DNA of 40,736 nucleotides from Levilactobacillus namurensis (GCF_032197885.1 NZ_CP134160.1:1-40736), one strand, 5' to 3'. Shown: positions 7,426 to 14,546, counted from the first letter of the stretch. Program-made: numbers and translations. Notes: generated from the sequence alone by a model not told the origin.

Positions 7426-7594
7426 CGTTCGCCCTCCCAATCTCAACATCACTCGGTGCCACCTCAATATGCCTGTGGCTACCTTCAACTTTAATCATCG
7501 CTAACCGCCTATCACCACGCGTAATCCAGCATATCCATGTAGCAGGCTGTTTATCGTGGCGCCGATGGTAATACACCTTATCACCGTGCTTCAT
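7367..7594 (-). CDS. Hypothetical basic protein (75 aa)
   Basis: Starts MKHGDKVYYHRRHDKQP; the frame is Arg/His-rich and contains TWICWITRGDRRLAMIKVEG, a beta-rich pattern like small SH3-type or Tudor-like phage proteins. The ATG lies in the last 14 bases of the 138-residue gene upstream, and its 3' end overlaps the next gene, so all three are coupled. No firm family. Confidence 0.6.
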   Translation of the reverse strand: MKHGDKVYYHRRHDKQPATWICWITRGDRRLAMIKVEGSHRHIEVAPSDVEIGRANDDTRTDRVSQLRAARHGKL

Positions 7595-7997
7595 TGGCTG
7601 CCTCCCGTAGCTTCTCTCGCATACAGCGCACCCAATCCTTATCACGGTGCATAACACTAGCGACTCCTTTATTATTAGGCTTGTTCATGTGTTTGACGTT
7701 GTATTTCAGTTGTGTCAGCTCATCTGGTGTGGCTTGGTAATCCAATTCGTCACGTTTTCGCATTCTGTCACGTAATTGCTGTATATATTTCGGTTTATTG
7801 GACCGTTCTTGTGCAATATATTTGTTGGTATATCCGTGTAAAATCATGTGGCGCAGCACATTATTTTCTGCTGTGTGTTCTTCCTCAGTTTGACCGCGGA
7901 TCTCTTTTTTAACATCTTCCGGCCAATCATCTGGATCGTCGCCATAATTGGCATAAGCCTCCCTGATTGCGGCCGCCATTTTCTTGTTTGATGACAT
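7581..7997 (-). CDS. Hypothetical early protein (138 aa), possible DNA-binding
   Basis: The acidic N-terminal third (NYGDDPDDWPEDVKKEIRGQ) is followed by a region (RHMILHGYTNKYIAQERSNK) that could be a helix-turn-helix, and by a basic C-terminus. Its ATG has GAGGTGT just upstream. It sits between the helicase-loader unit and the small genes leading to the late regulator. I do not recognise the family; the HTH reading is tentative. Confidence 0.65.
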   Translation of the reverse strand: MSSNKKMAAAIREAYANYGDDPDDWPEDVKKEIRGQTEEEHTAENNVLRHMILHGYTNKYIAQERSNKPKYIQQLRDRMRKRDELDYQATPDELTQLKYNVKHMNKPNNKGVASVMHRDKDWVRCMREKLREAANEAR

Positions 7998-8003
7998 ACA
8001 CCT

Positions 8004-8171
8004 CTACCCCTTTCTCAATAGTCGTTTTGTCTCGTTCCTTAGTTCTTCAAATTCAAGTTTACGCCGTTCTTTCAAAACTTCATTGCAATTAGGACATGGG
8101 CTAGCTGTGACGGTGCTTGCCGTGCAGTGGTGAAAAACGCCAGTGCCATGACACAATGGGCATTCACTCAT
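8004..8171 (-). CDS. Zinc-ribbon-like peptide (55 aa)
   Basis: The frame starts MSECPLCHGTGVFHHC and contains CPLC, HHC and CPNC, spaced as a small zinc-binding ribbon, followed by a charged helix (EVLKERRKLEFEELRNETKR). Its ATG overlaps the end of the helicase-loader gene by four bases, indicating coupled translation. Small zinc ribbons of this kind occur beside DnaC-type loaders in lactic phages. A role in replication or nucleic-acid binding is inferred. Confidence 0.65.
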   Translation of the reverse strand: MSECPLCHGTGVFHHCTASTVTASPCPNCNEVLKERRKLEFEELRNETKRLLRKG

Positions 8172-8938
8172 ATGTTACGCACCCCTTTCATGCCGTCAAA
8201 AATAAGTTGCTGTTCTGGGTTGTCTGGATATACGCGATCAATGAACTTGCCTTCATACATCTGTTTCAGCTGTCCTTTGGTGTTGTTGGTTGTAATGATG
8301 GTGATACCCTTAGCAGTGTTGTGGTTAAAATCAACTCTAGCGTTAGACACCCGATACATGATGTCTTGCAGATCCTTATGAACCGGTTTAATGTTGCCAG
8401 TCATACCGCCTTCTGTGCCAAAATCATCTAGTACCAATACATCAACCTCAATCATTGAACGCGTTATGTTGAGTAGTTTGGAACGAATTGAAGTGTCCTC
8501 ATATTTATCATTGACCATTCTTAGCAGTTCAGCAGTTGATACAAACATACCACTACGTCCATGGCTCATCAGGTGGTCCAACATAGCTAGTGCTAAAGAC
8601 GTTTTACCAACGCCACGATCACCCATCATAGCCACGTTAAAGTTTTGGTTTTCCAATTGCTTGGCCAACACGAATGCCTTCTTGCCTAGTGATTTAGCTA
8701 AGTGTGGATTGTCCTGCTTAGCAATATCCCAGTTGCCAAACGAGAATTTGAGCGGTATGTTTCCTGACCAAACCGAGTAGCTATAGTACCGGGCCATTTT
8801 GTCCCGTTTCAATTGTTGAGTTGCTTGTTCGGCCGTCTTACGATCTAATTCTTCTTTAGTCGGCAAGTGGTTCAGGTCAACATGGTGGGCATTGGCTAGC
8901 CGCTGAATATATCTCTTGTCAAAAGTAACGTGCTCCAT
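8168..8938 (-). CDS. DnaC/DnaI-type replicative helicase loader
   Basis: About 256 residues from ATG 8938 (MEHVTFDKRYIQRL), preceded by GGGAGG. The P-loop GDRGVGKTS lies near residue 125 and Walker B VDVLVLDDFGTE near residue 185, with sensor-like ITIITTNN further on. This is the AAA+ arrangement of DnaC/IstB loaders, which place the host replicative helicase at an origin. It directly follows the initiator gene, the standard initiator-loader pair of temperate firmicute phages. Longer in-frame starts would run into the initiator gene and lack a ribosome site. Confidence 0.9.
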   Translation of the reverse strand: MEHVTFDKRYIQRLANAHHVDLNHLPTKEELDRKTAEQATQQLKRDKMARYYSYSVWSGNIPLKFSFGNWDIAKQDNPHLAKSLGKKAFVLAKQLENQNFNVAMMGDRGVGKTSLALAMLDHLMSHGRSGMFVSTAELLRMVNDKYEDTSIRSKLLNITRSMIEVDVLVLDDFGTEGGMTGNIKPVHKDLQDIMYRVSNARVDFNHNTAKGITIITTNNTKGQLKQMYEGKFIDRVYPDNPEQQLIFDGMKGVRNI

Positions 8939-8939
8939 A

Positions 8940-9659
8940 TTAACCTCCCGTCCAATACTCGCGGCCCTCATGTTTTGGTTCATCAGGTACTGCATTCAAA
9001 TATCCTTCAAATTTACTAGCTCTAAATAAAGTAGATGGCCTTAAATACTGAGCCATATCTTTATTGTTGAGCCACAGTTTGCATTGATGGTCTATTACTT
9101 TTTGCATATCTTCGGCGCTAAATCCATCATGCTGTCGTGCCATAACTAATCCCTTGTTAGTGTTAGTGTGTTTGAAATGCTTGCCAGTCTTTTCGTTGAG
9201 ATAGTCAATTACAGATTGCCAAGAAAACTCAGGTGCTGCGTTAGCTGCACAATGGTTTTTACTTGTATTTAGTATTTCTTGTTTTTGGTAATTCTTATTA
9301 TTGGTAGTTCTTAGTGACGGGTTTTCCCTTGGACGGCTTTCCCGTCCGACGGGTTTCCCGTTCGACGGATAATCGGATAAAAACCATTCCATTCCTTTTA
9401 TTTGCTTAGCTTCATCAAATTTTACAGATCTGATTAAATATCCAGCATTTTCCAGCTCCTTCAACCCATTTTGTAAGGATTCTCGTCCATCAACAACTGA
9501 ATGCTTCTCAATTTCACTTACGTAGAATTTCCAGTTGTCCGCCTGGCTCCAAAGATAAAGGAATATTCCTCTTGCTTTCCAGCTAAGGTTAGAATCTCTG
9601 ACAACTTTATTGCTTACGTTCGTGTAAGTATTATTAGTGCTCTTTATGAGTCTCGCCAT
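8940..9659 (-). CDS. Phage replication initiator (replisome organizer)
   Basis: 239 residues from ATG 9659 (MARLIKSTNNTYTNVSNK), with GAGGAGATT upstream. The N-terminal WKARGIFLYLWSQADNWKFY, then EIEKHSVVDGRESLQNGLKELENAGYL, is the winged-helix of the phage replisome organizer family. After a linker, residues about 145-225 (VIDYLNEKTGKHFKH, then a LRPSTLFRASKFEGYLN segment) form the conserved phage C-terminal domain. The linker is encoded by 16-bp iterons, so the gene probably contains its own origin. It would bind the iterons, melt DNA and hand over to the loader encoded next. No separate plasmid Rep protein was found, so it may also drive plasmid replication. Confidence 0.88.
   Translation of the reverse strand: MARLIKSTNNTYTNVSNKVVRDSNLSWKARGIFLYLWSQADNWKFYVSEIEKHSVVDGRESLQNGLKELENAGYLIRSVKFDEAKQIKGMEWFLSDYPSNGKPVGRESRPRENPSLRTTNNKNYQKQEILNTSKNHCAANAAPEFSWQSVIDYLNEKTGKHFKHTNTNKGLVMARQHDGFSAEDMQKVIDHQCKLWLNNKDMAQYLRPSTLFRASKFEGYLNAVPDEPKHEGREYWTGG
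9316..9368. other. Candidate replication origin: 16-bp iterons
   Basis: On the minus strand three consecutive 16-mers occur without gaps: CCGTCGAACGGGAAAC (9368-9353), CCGTCGGACGGGAAAG (9352-9337) and CCGTCCAAGGGAAAAC (9336-9321). A fourth partial CCGTC starts at 9320. They lie inside the initiator gene in the linker between its two domains. Iterons within the initiator gene mark the origin in many temperate lactic phages. Confidence 0.7.
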
Positions 9660-10341
9660 AATCTCCTCTAACTCCAATCTTTTCCAACGTTTCTTCGTCC
9701 AGCTTGATCCCAGTAACCGGAATGTGATGCTTCTCGCCAAACGCTGTCGGCCCGATTTTGTGCCATTCTGTATGGTGCTCACGACACAAACAGTTAACTC
9801 GTAGTTGCGTATGGTCAAGATGATTCCGATCACGGCCAGACCCAACCGTATCAACATGGTTAATATCCGCATGTTCACGGCCACACACCATGCACCGACG
9901 ATGCCGGCAACACTGATATTGGTAATACTCTTGCTCTCTCGGTAGCAATTCATAGCCTTGTTTGAACGGTACACGCCACGTAAACATGAAGTCGATAACT
10001 AGGTCGAGTAACACGTTAGCATCGCTCACAGACGATTCTGTCGTGTCTGACAGGCTAATCTCATTACCGTTGGTATACTCACGATATTGGCCATAAAACA
10101 TTGCTTTCAGGAAGTCTTGTGGCACCACGAAGTAATCAGCAATATCATTTAGCAGGGCAAAGAATAGACGCCGTTGTTGCGGTCTAGCTTTGCGTGTGTC
10201 GGCTAGTTCCCAATCTAGGTAAAGTTGGTCACGCGAACCGCTAACGGTCTCGATATGGTCTAAATTAGGCTGGTGGTCAAGCTCAACTAACAAGTATGAC
10301 TTGCCATTACGTTCAAAGTATTTCGATCGTGACCGCTGCAT
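9634..10341 (-). CDS. Putative HNH nuclease-like protein (recombination/replication module)
   Basis: 235 residues. The C-terminal half carries a CMVC pair, then HADINHVDTVGSGRDRNHLD and NCLCREHHTEWH, the HNH layout with its second Cys/His group, as in the 'putative HNHc nuclease' family of lactobacillus phages. The N-terminal part is a helical domain. Genes of this family lie between SSB and the initiator, as here, and are thought to process recombination or replication intermediates. It overlaps the initiator start by 26 bases. Confidence 0.8.
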   Translation of the reverse strand: MQRSRSKYFERNGKSYLLVELDHQPNLDHIETVSGSRDQLYLDWELADTRKARPQQRRLFFALLNDIADYFVVPQDFLKAMFYGQYREYTNGNEISLSDTTESSVSDANVLLDLVIDFMFTWRVPFKQGYELLPREQEYYQYQCCRHRRCMVCGREHADINHVDTVGSGRDRNHLDHTQLRVNCLCREHHTEWHKIGPTAFGEKHHIPVTGIKLDEETLEKIGVRGDYGETHKEH

Positions 10342-10355
10342 TTAATCACCTCAAA

Positions 10356-10787
10356 TCAGAATGGTAACTGATCATCCTGAATGTCAACATTGCCAGCGTT
10401 GTTAGCAAACGGATCACTCGTATTATTTTTCGGCCGGTTGTTTTGATAACTACCGTTACCAGTAGAGTTTTTTGATTCTAAGAATGAGAAGTTTTCAACA
10501 ATAACTTCTGTGACGTATACGCGTTGGCCTTGCTGATTTTCATAGTTGCGTGTTTGAATACGTCCTTCAATGCCGACAAGAGAGCCCTTGTGGAAAAAGT
10601 TGGCAAAGTTTTCTGCCGACTTACGCCAGATAACGCAACTAACAAAATCAGCTTCCCGCTCACCTCGTTGGTTGGTAAACCGCCGATCAACGGCCAGATT
10701 GAAAGTAGCTACAGCAGCACCGCCTTGCGTATACCGTAAATCCACGTCACGGGTTAGTCGCCCAGTTAAAACTACTCGATTAATCAT
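10356..10787 (-). CDS. ssb: Single-stranded DNA-binding protein
   Basis: 143 residues from ATG 10787 ([20 protein letters not shown]), after AGGGGAATTCAA. The OB fold has the expected [13 protein letters not shown] and [20 protein letters not shown] patterns. A Gln/Asn-rich linker follows, ending in the acidic tip DDQLPF that docks host partner proteins. It coats ssDNA during phage replication and recombination. It overlaps the ERF gene by eight bases, giving an ERF-SSB pair. Confidence 0.95.
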   Translation of the reverse strand: MINRVVLTGRLTRDVDLRYTQGGAAVATFNLAVDRRFTNQRGEREADFVSCVIWRKSAENFANFFHKGSLVGIEGRIQTRNYENQQGQRVYVTEVIVENFSFLESKNSTGNGSYQNNRPKNNTSDPFANNAGNVDIQDDQLPF

Positions 10788-11463
10788 TTGAATTCCCCTT
10801 CTCACTTTGTTTTTTTAATTGAGCAGTCACTAGGCTGATCAGTTGGTTAGCACCATCATGCGTCAAATCGTTGACCTGGCTAACGTTTAATTTTTCCAGA
10901 TAACCGTTTCTAACAGCTTCAATTGGGGCGCTTGCTGCCTTACTCATTGCCTCAAACAATCCATTAAGTGTTGTGGCCTGCTGTTTAGTTACAGGCAGGG
11001 GTTGACGATTGTTTTGTTGTGTCCCGTTATTTCTATGAGCTGGTTGTTGTGCCGTACGGTTGCTAGGAGCCGCTTTAGTTGCTTGTTGTCCATCGTCATC
11101 TTTAGAAGCGGATACACCGAATGCGGCTGATAAACTATATCGTCGTGCATAAGTTTCGGCAGATCCGAATGCCTGCGCGTCTTTACGCTGTACTGGCATA
11201 CTAAGCGGATTGTAAATAATGTACTCGCCACTAGCATCAAACAGCATAGTCGTAATAGAAACACCATTAGGATCGCTGGTCGCTTCCTGCGTATAACCTA
11301 ACGACTCTGGCAACGCTCCATCTACTGCAGCGGTTAGGTCTTCCAAAGTTACATAGTTCCCATAATGACTTTTTCCATCTTTACTTGGTTGCGCTTTGAG
11401 TAAATTCTTACGGAATTGTGCCATACTGGTGGCCAAGTTTTTAATTGATTCACTTTTTTCCAT
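10780..11463 (-). CDS. erf: ERF-family ssDNA annealing recombinase
   Basis: 227 residues. The ERF core is residues about 5-115: [20 protein letters not shown], then the hallmark [21 protein letters not shown] low-complexity Gln/Asn linker and a C-terminal helical tail follow. ERF anneals complementary strands and helps circularise or concatemerise phage DNA. It is encoded just before its natural partner SSB and after the Gp157-like gene, the usual recombination cassette. Confidence 0.93.
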   Translation of the reverse strand: MEKSESIKNLATSMAQFRKNLLKAQPSKDGKSHYGNYVTLEDLTAAVDGALPESLGYTQEATSDPNGVSITTMLFDASGEYIIYNPLSMPVQRKDAQAFGSAETYARRYSLSAAFGVSASKDDDGQQATKAAPSNRTAQQPAHRNNGTQQNNRQPLPVTKQQATTLNGLFEAMSKAASAPIEAVRNGYLEKLNVSQVNDLTHDGANQLISLVTAQLKKQSEKGNSND

Positions 11464-11472
11464 AATTTCCTC

Positions 11473-11958
11473 CTACTTGATTCGAATTGACCGTGTCTGT
11501 ACTAGCTTGGCGCCAGGAACCTCTTCGCCATCATTGAGGGCCTGCTTAATGGCCGTTTTATTCAGTTTCTTTTCTACCTCAGTAAATTCACCAGGAATAA
11601 GTTTATCGTCCGTCACAGCAACGCTAACAGGGTTATTTTGAATCCAAATAGACAGATCAATATCTTTGATTTTGTCCTTACCTGCTGTTTCCATTCCGTG
11701 TTGTAATGCCAATTTCAGCCGACTAATATTGTTGGACAACGCACGCTTTCGTTCTTGATCGTGTTTAATTTTATCTGCAAGTTGCTTTTCATCAGCTACC
11801 AGCTGATTAATAACTTTGCCGTAGCCAATTGCTTTGTCAGCGATGCTGTCTTGTAAACTTTCAATTGTGTCAGCAAACAGCTGCTGATCTTCTGGTTTGG
11901 CACTATTGGCTAATTCAACGACATGCAATAAGTTGCCCTCAAGTTCGTATAGATTCAT
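11473..11958 (-). CDS. Gp157-like (Sfi11-type) phage protein
   Basis: 161 residues: MNLYELEGNLLHVVELAN, a long coiled-coil-like helix (VINQLVADEKQLADKIKHDQ), then a beta-rich C-terminus ending KLVQTRSIRIK. This is the layout of the Siphovirus Gp157 family, which precedes ERF or RecT in many phages. The family has been linked to phage resistance in streptococci, but its molecular role is unsettled. Confidence 0.82.
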   Translation of the reverse strand: MNLYELEGNLLHVVELANSAKPEDQQLFADTIESLQDSIADKAIGYGKVINQLVADEKQLADKIKHDQERKRALSNNISRLKLALQHGMETAGKDKIKDIDLSIWIQNNPVSVAVTDDKLIPGEFTEVEKKLNKTAIKQALNDGEEVPGAKLVQTRSIRIK

Positions 11959-11960
11959 AC

Positions 11961-12209
11961 TTATCCCTCCGTTCGTAACTGTTCTAATCGCTGATTAGTG
12001 CGGTCAAGCTTAACTGCCAAATGCCGCTTATACTTTTCGTCAGTGGCGTGTTCCAGGCAATTCCGTAAATCTGTTGCTAATGTTTTCAGCGCCTCAACAT
12101 GGACGTTATGTTCTAAGAGCGCTTGCTCCTCGTCAGTCTGATTAATGTGCGTGACCACAGGCTCAGCAAATTTTCGGTCATATTCCGCGCTTGTTCCGCC
12201 TAAAGCCAT
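11961..12209 (-). CDS. Hypothetical early protein (82 aa)
   Basis: Starts MALGGTSAEYDRKFAEPV at 12209; a TTG two codons earlier is less likely. It is mostly alpha-helical and charged (TDLRNCLEHATDEKYKRHLA) and may form a coiled coil. It is separated from the Gp157-like gene by two bases and overlaps the end of the 40-residue gene upstream. Not recognised. Confidence 0.65.
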   Translation of the reverse strand: MALGGTSAEYDRKFAEPVVTHINQTDEEQALLEHNVHVEALKTLATDLRNCLEHATDEKYKRHLAVKLDRTNQRLEQLRTEG

Positions 12210-12322
12210 TGCCAACGCCCCGCTTTCTGAGTAGAATCGTCATAGAATAGTTTTGACAAACGTTTCATCTTTTCGAGTTCTGACGGCCAGGTCAGGGCTC
12301 TTTTTTTGTGCCATAATTTCAT
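12200..12322 (-). CDS. Very small basic protein (40 aa)
   Basis: Begins MKLWHKKRALTWPSELEKMK and ends GRWQWL. The ATG overlaps the stop of the preceding frame in ATGA, and GGAGG lies ten bases upstream, both of which support translation. Its end overlaps the next gene start. Lys/Arg/Trp-rich; function unknown. Confidence 0.55.
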   Translation of the reverse strand: MKLWHKKRALTWPSELEKMKRLSKLFYDDSTQKAGRWQWL

Positions 12323-12520
12323 CGATCAACGACCTCCAATCCGTTAGTGAACATTTCAAATGGCTCATGTCCACGCTGCTTAATGACAGCAATTTTCTTA
12401 TTCGACTTTCCGTAAACGTCTGGCTTGAGTTCCTACTTTACCAACACCAGCAGACACCACCTTGATACCTGCGGCATACGTATCTTCGTAACTGACCTTG
12501 TCACCAACATTAATTTTCAT
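12319..12520 (-). pseudogene. Small early gene apparently split by a one-base insertion
   Basis: The frame from ATG 12520 reads MKINVGDKVSYEDTYAAGIK and runs to a stop after 40 codons with a basic tail. The adjacent frame, with no start of its own, reads ELKPDVYGKSNKKIAVIKQR and ends in EVVDR with its TGA overlapping the next ATG, as in a normal operon. Removing one G from the GG at 12432-12433 joins them into a 66-residue protein ...AGVGKVELKPDVYG.... So either a recent frameshift, a programmed shift or a base-calling error separates them. Confidence 0.55.
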
Positions 12521-12674
12521 GTTGATTCTCCATTCCAAAAAAGTTTTTCCAAAATGGTGCCCATCCGCCGGCACGCACCACTGACTTACGTAGCTGATAA
12601 CCGGCTGAGGCAATCAATACAATTACTGTTAGCCAGAAGGTTAGAAAGCCAACTAGCAGATAAGCTTCGTACAT
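12510..12674 (-). CDS. Small single-span membrane protein (54 aa)
   Basis: Begins MYEAYLLVGFLTFWLTVIVL, continues IASAGYQL, then a positively charged, Trp-rich tail (RKSVVRAGGWAPFWKNFFG). One transmembrane helix is obvious, with the charged end likely cytoplasmic. The ATG has AAAGGAATGGTTAT upstream, and the gene overlaps the next start by 11 bases. No family recognised. Confidence 0.6.
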   Translation of the reverse strand: MYEAYLLVGFLTFWLTVIVLIASAGYQLRKSVVRAGGWAPFWKNFFGMENQHEN

Positions 12675-12731
12675 ATAACCATTCCTTTCAGTTGTATACT
12701 TGGGTTATTCCAATTAATCGAGGTGATATAA

Positions 12732-12914
12732 ATGGACAAGTATTTGTTGGACAAAGCCATTGAGTTAACAGGACACGAATTGAACTTTAATGCTTTGACT
12801 GCTATCGGAAACGATAGAGTTTCAATGCAAGCAGCAGATCACGATGAAGTCATGTCAATGGTCAAAACATTCTACGGTGATCTTGAGAAATTCAAGAACG
12901 ACGCTGAGAAATAG
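12732..12914 (+). CDS. Plus-strand small acidic protein inside the minus-strand early operon
   Basis: 60 residues, MDKYLLDKAIELTGHELNF onward, acidic and soluble. The ATG is preceded by GAGGTGATATAA, and a strong plus-strand terminator follows at 12952-12989, so it looks like a one-gene unit reading against its neighbours. Its last 23 bases overlap the convergent 43-residue gene. Its orientation, the same as CI, suggests expression outside the lytic programme. Function unknown. Confidence 0.6.
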   Translation: MDKYLLDKAIELTGHELNFNALTAIGNDRVSMQAADHDEVMSMVKTFYGDLEKFKNDAEK

Positions 12915-13023
12915 CCTCACCATTTGCTTTAACTAGTATCTTTTTATTTTGGACTTCAGTGTTACTTGCGATAACACTGAGGTCTTTTTCAATTGCCCAT
13001 AAGACGTTGATCAGTTTCTTCAT
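12892..13023 (-). CDS. Small hypothetical protein (43 aa)
   Basis: Starts MKKLINVLWAIEKDLSVIAS, preceded by an excellent site AAGGAGGAAACAAC. Its coding sequence contains the hairpin that serves as terminator for the opposing gene, so the two strands use the same bases for different ends. It follows one copy of a 21-bp repeat that also ends the antirepressor gene. Not recognised. Confidence 0.55.
   Translation of the reverse strand: MKKLINVLWAIEKDLSVIASNTEVQNKKILVKANGEAISQRRS
12952..12989 (+). terminator. Strong plus-strand terminator
   Basis: GACTTCAGTGTTA and TAACACTGAGGTC pair over 13 positions (one wobble) around a seven-base loop and lead into TTTTT. It ends the plus-strand unit at 12732 and lies inside an opposing coding sequence. 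Confidence 0.75.
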
Positions 13024-13030
13024 GTTGTTT

Positions 13031-13051
13031 CCTCCTTATGCTGTCTGCTCA
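13031..13051. repeat. 21-bp direct repeat, copy 1 (matches 13505-13525)
   Basis: The same 21 bases occur here and at the 3' end of the antirepressor gene. Read on the minus strand, each copy encodes EQTA, a stop and the next gene's ribosome site. Here it lies at the end of a 20-codon frame without its own ribosome site, like a leftover antirepressor tail. Confidence 0.85.
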
Positions 13052-13123
13052 GCTTCAATTTGCTTAAAAAATAATTCTATCCGCCTTTTAAGTGACATAA
13101 TTATCACAAAGGAGGTGAATGCT

Positions 13124-13333
13124 ATGCCGAAACGTGTCAAGGTAACTCAGGAAGACAAGACTGGTCGAAATACCAGGTTTCACGATAACTTCACCGGCGA
13201 AGATTTTACTCGCGCTCAATTCAACAAAAAAATTAAGAGTGGAGATTACGTTGGATATAAAGTCAAAATGATAAACGGTGTTGAAACGCCTGTCTCTAAG
13301 CCTGACAAGACCAAGAACAATAATCTTGGCTAG
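13124..13333 (+). CDS. Plus-strand small basic protein (69 aa)
   Basis: MPKRVKVTQEDKTGRNTRFH onward, very basic, with a FTGEDFTRAQFNKKIKSGDY segment reminiscent of small DUF-type lactobacillus phage proteins. AAAGGAGGTGAATGCT is a near-ideal ribosome site. It faces the opposing 55-residue gene, and the two stops share CTAG at 13330-13333. It is the second gene in this region reading against the early operon. Function unknown. Confidence 0.65.
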   Translation: MPKRVKVTQEDKTGRNTRFHDNFTGEDFTRAQFNKKIKSGDYVGYKVKMINGVETPVSKPDKTKNNNLG

Positions 13334-13497
13334 TTACCCTCACCAACATCAAACAGGATTTTGTAGCCTTTTTTGGTAATTAGTTCATCCGCTGCGATGA
13401 CTGCCACAGGCTCGCGATCCTTGTTAATGACGGTGATATTTGAGTAGCGTTTCCCAGCAATTTCTATTTGGGGACACTGCTCTTTTTCTTTTTCCAT
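13330..13497 (-). CDS. Small hypothetical protein (55 aa)
   Basis: Begins MEKEKEQCPQIEIAGKRYSN and continues with TVINKDREPVAVIAADELI, giving a compact beta-rich appearance. AAGGAGGTGAGCTG precedes the ATG; that site lies in the second copy of the 21-bp repeat. It directly follows the antirepressor gene. Not recognised. Confidence 0.6.
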   Translation of the reverse strand: MEKEKEQCPQIEIAGKRYSNITVINKDREPVAVIAADELITKKGYKILFDVGEGN

Positions 13498-13504
13498 CAG
13501 CTCA

Positions 13505-13525
13505 CCTCCTTATGCTGTCTGCTCA
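13505..13525. repeat. 21-bp direct repeat, copy 2 (end of antirepressor gene)
   Basis: Identical to 13031-13051. It covers the last codons and stop of the antirepressor and the ribosome site of the 55-residue gene. Confidence 0.85.
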
Positions 13526-14214
13526 ATACGTGGCAAAATTCCTTTCGATTTCAGGAAACTGTATAAGAACTCTTGCCCTTTTTGTGTCCACTTCATGGTG
13601 TTGCGTACCTTTTCAATACCATCACTGTTGGTGTATCCGTAGGGTTCGACATGTGTGTAGCCTTGATCCTGATACTTGGCATACAGCAACCACGTTTTAC
13701 CTTGCTTGTATTGAATACCTAATCCATGCAGTAGCTTATTAAACTCACGCGCTGAGTAGCCGTAGTTCTTAGCGATTACCGATGTTGTTTCCAATCCTGG
13801 ATTAGCTAACATCTTGTCGGTGTAGTCTGCTTTGGGCTGCAGCACTGAAATTTTCTCTGCTTGGTCAGCGGCCAAACGTAATGCTTCTGGCAACGTAGCT
13901 GGAATTTGAAATTTAACTTGCTGTTCCATCTTGTTGAATGCATCAATGTACTGTAGCTTGAATTGAAGCGCTTTGCTACCAGTGAATCCCATTGCTAGTA
14001 AGGTGAAACCATCACGGTTCAAGTAATATCCGCGTCGGTTCCGACCATAAGAATCGGGTAAATTGGTTTCCGAGAACATCTGCGCAAAATTGCGCACATC
14101 TTTCAGGTCGTCAATTGCTCGCAACACATCACGGTGATTCTTACCAAATGTTTCTGCTACTTTCAGGCTACTAGTAACTGCTTGTTTGTCTTTCATAATT
14201 ACTAATTCATTCAT
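13510..14214 (-). CDS. ant: Rha/KilAC-type phage antirepressor
   Basis: About 234 residues from ATG 14214 (MNELVIMKDKQAVTSSLKVA); an ATG three codons earlier touches the ribosome site AAAGGA. Residues about 10-95 form a Rha/pRha domain (VAETFGKNHRDVLRAID, RRGYYLNRDGFTLLAMGFTG, ALQFKLQYIDAFNKME). Residues about 130-230 form an ANT/KilAC domain (TTSVIAKNYGYSAREFNKLL, YTNSDGIEKVRNTMKWTQKG). Such two-domain proteins counteract repressors and commit to lysis. It is the second gene from the lytic promoter, right after the Cro-like gene. Confidence 0.9.
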   Translation of the reverse strand: MNELVIMKDKQAVTSSLKVAETFGKNHRDVLRAIDDLKDVRNFAQMFSETNLPDSYGRNRRGYYLNRDGFTLLAMGFTGSKALQFKLQYIDAFNKMEQQVKFQIPATLPEALRLAADQAEKISVLQPKADYTDKMLANPGLETTSVIAKNYGYSAREFNKLLHGLGIQYKQGKTWLLYAKYQDQGYTHVEPYGYTNSDGIEKVRNTMKWTQKGQEFLYSFLKSKGILPRIEQTA

Positions 14215-14229
14215 GTGGTTCATTCCTTT

Positions 14230-14481
14230 CTATACTGGTTGTTCGATAGGAAACTTCGGTTTTTCCGAAGTCGGGTTTAAAAAAATATCGTTTACAGAAA
14301 CATGCAAAGCTTTTGCCAGTTCATCTAGTCGATCATAGTTAGCCTTTCGTAGTGAATAAACATCACTTTCATAGCTAGAAATCGTCCGTTCAGTAATGCC
14401 CGTTTCCCTTGATAAATCAGCCTTTGACATGCCTCTAATTCCTCGCCATTGCGAAAGAGTAAACTTTTCTTCCTTAACCAT
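14230..14481 (-). CDS. Cro-like XRE-family repressor
   Basis: 83 residues with one helix-turn-helix (QWRGIRGMSKADLSRETGIT, then ERTISSYESD) and a short tail. It is the first gene of the lytic transcript, divergent from CI, the position of Cro. A full CTTCGG/CCGAAG operator lies inside its own 3' coding sequence (14254-14270). It probably binds the operators between it and CI and lowers CI expression during lytic growth. Confidence 0.88.
   Translation of the reverse strand: MVKEEKFTLSQWRGIRGMSKADLSRETGITERTISSYESDVYSLRKANYDRLDELAKALHVSVNDIFLNPTSEKPKFPIEQPV
14254..14270. promoter_or_regulatory. Intragenic repressor operator in the Cro-like gene
   Basis: CTTCGGTTTTTCCGAAG is a 17-bp palindrome identical in its arms to the main operator at 14519-14535. 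It lies about 250 bp away, inside the coding sequence, where CI or Cro could block elongation or form a loop. Confidence 0.7.
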
Positions 14482-14510
14482 CGCTTCATCTCCTCTTGTT
14501 TACAGTTACT

Positions 14511-14539
14511 AATATACACTTCGGATTTTCCGAAGTCAA
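14511..14539 (-). promoter_or_regulatory. Lytic promoter with a repressor operator in its spacer
   Basis: On the minus strand TTGACT and TATATT are separated by exactly 17 bases. The spacer and adjoining bases form the 17-bp palindrome CTTCGGATTTTCCGAAG (14519-14535), so a bound repressor dimer would cover the promoter. It drives the Cro-like and all early genes. Confidence 0.8.
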
Positions 14540-14546
14540 CCTGAAA

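Noticed and set aside
12253..12465. Plus-strand 70-codon frame over the small early genes
   Set aside because: It mirrors two minus-strand genes that have ribosome sites and operon overlaps, and has none itself.
13039..13101. 20-codon minus-strand frame ending EAEQTA
   Set aside because: No ribosome site; it is best explained as part of the 21-bp duplication at the antirepressor end.
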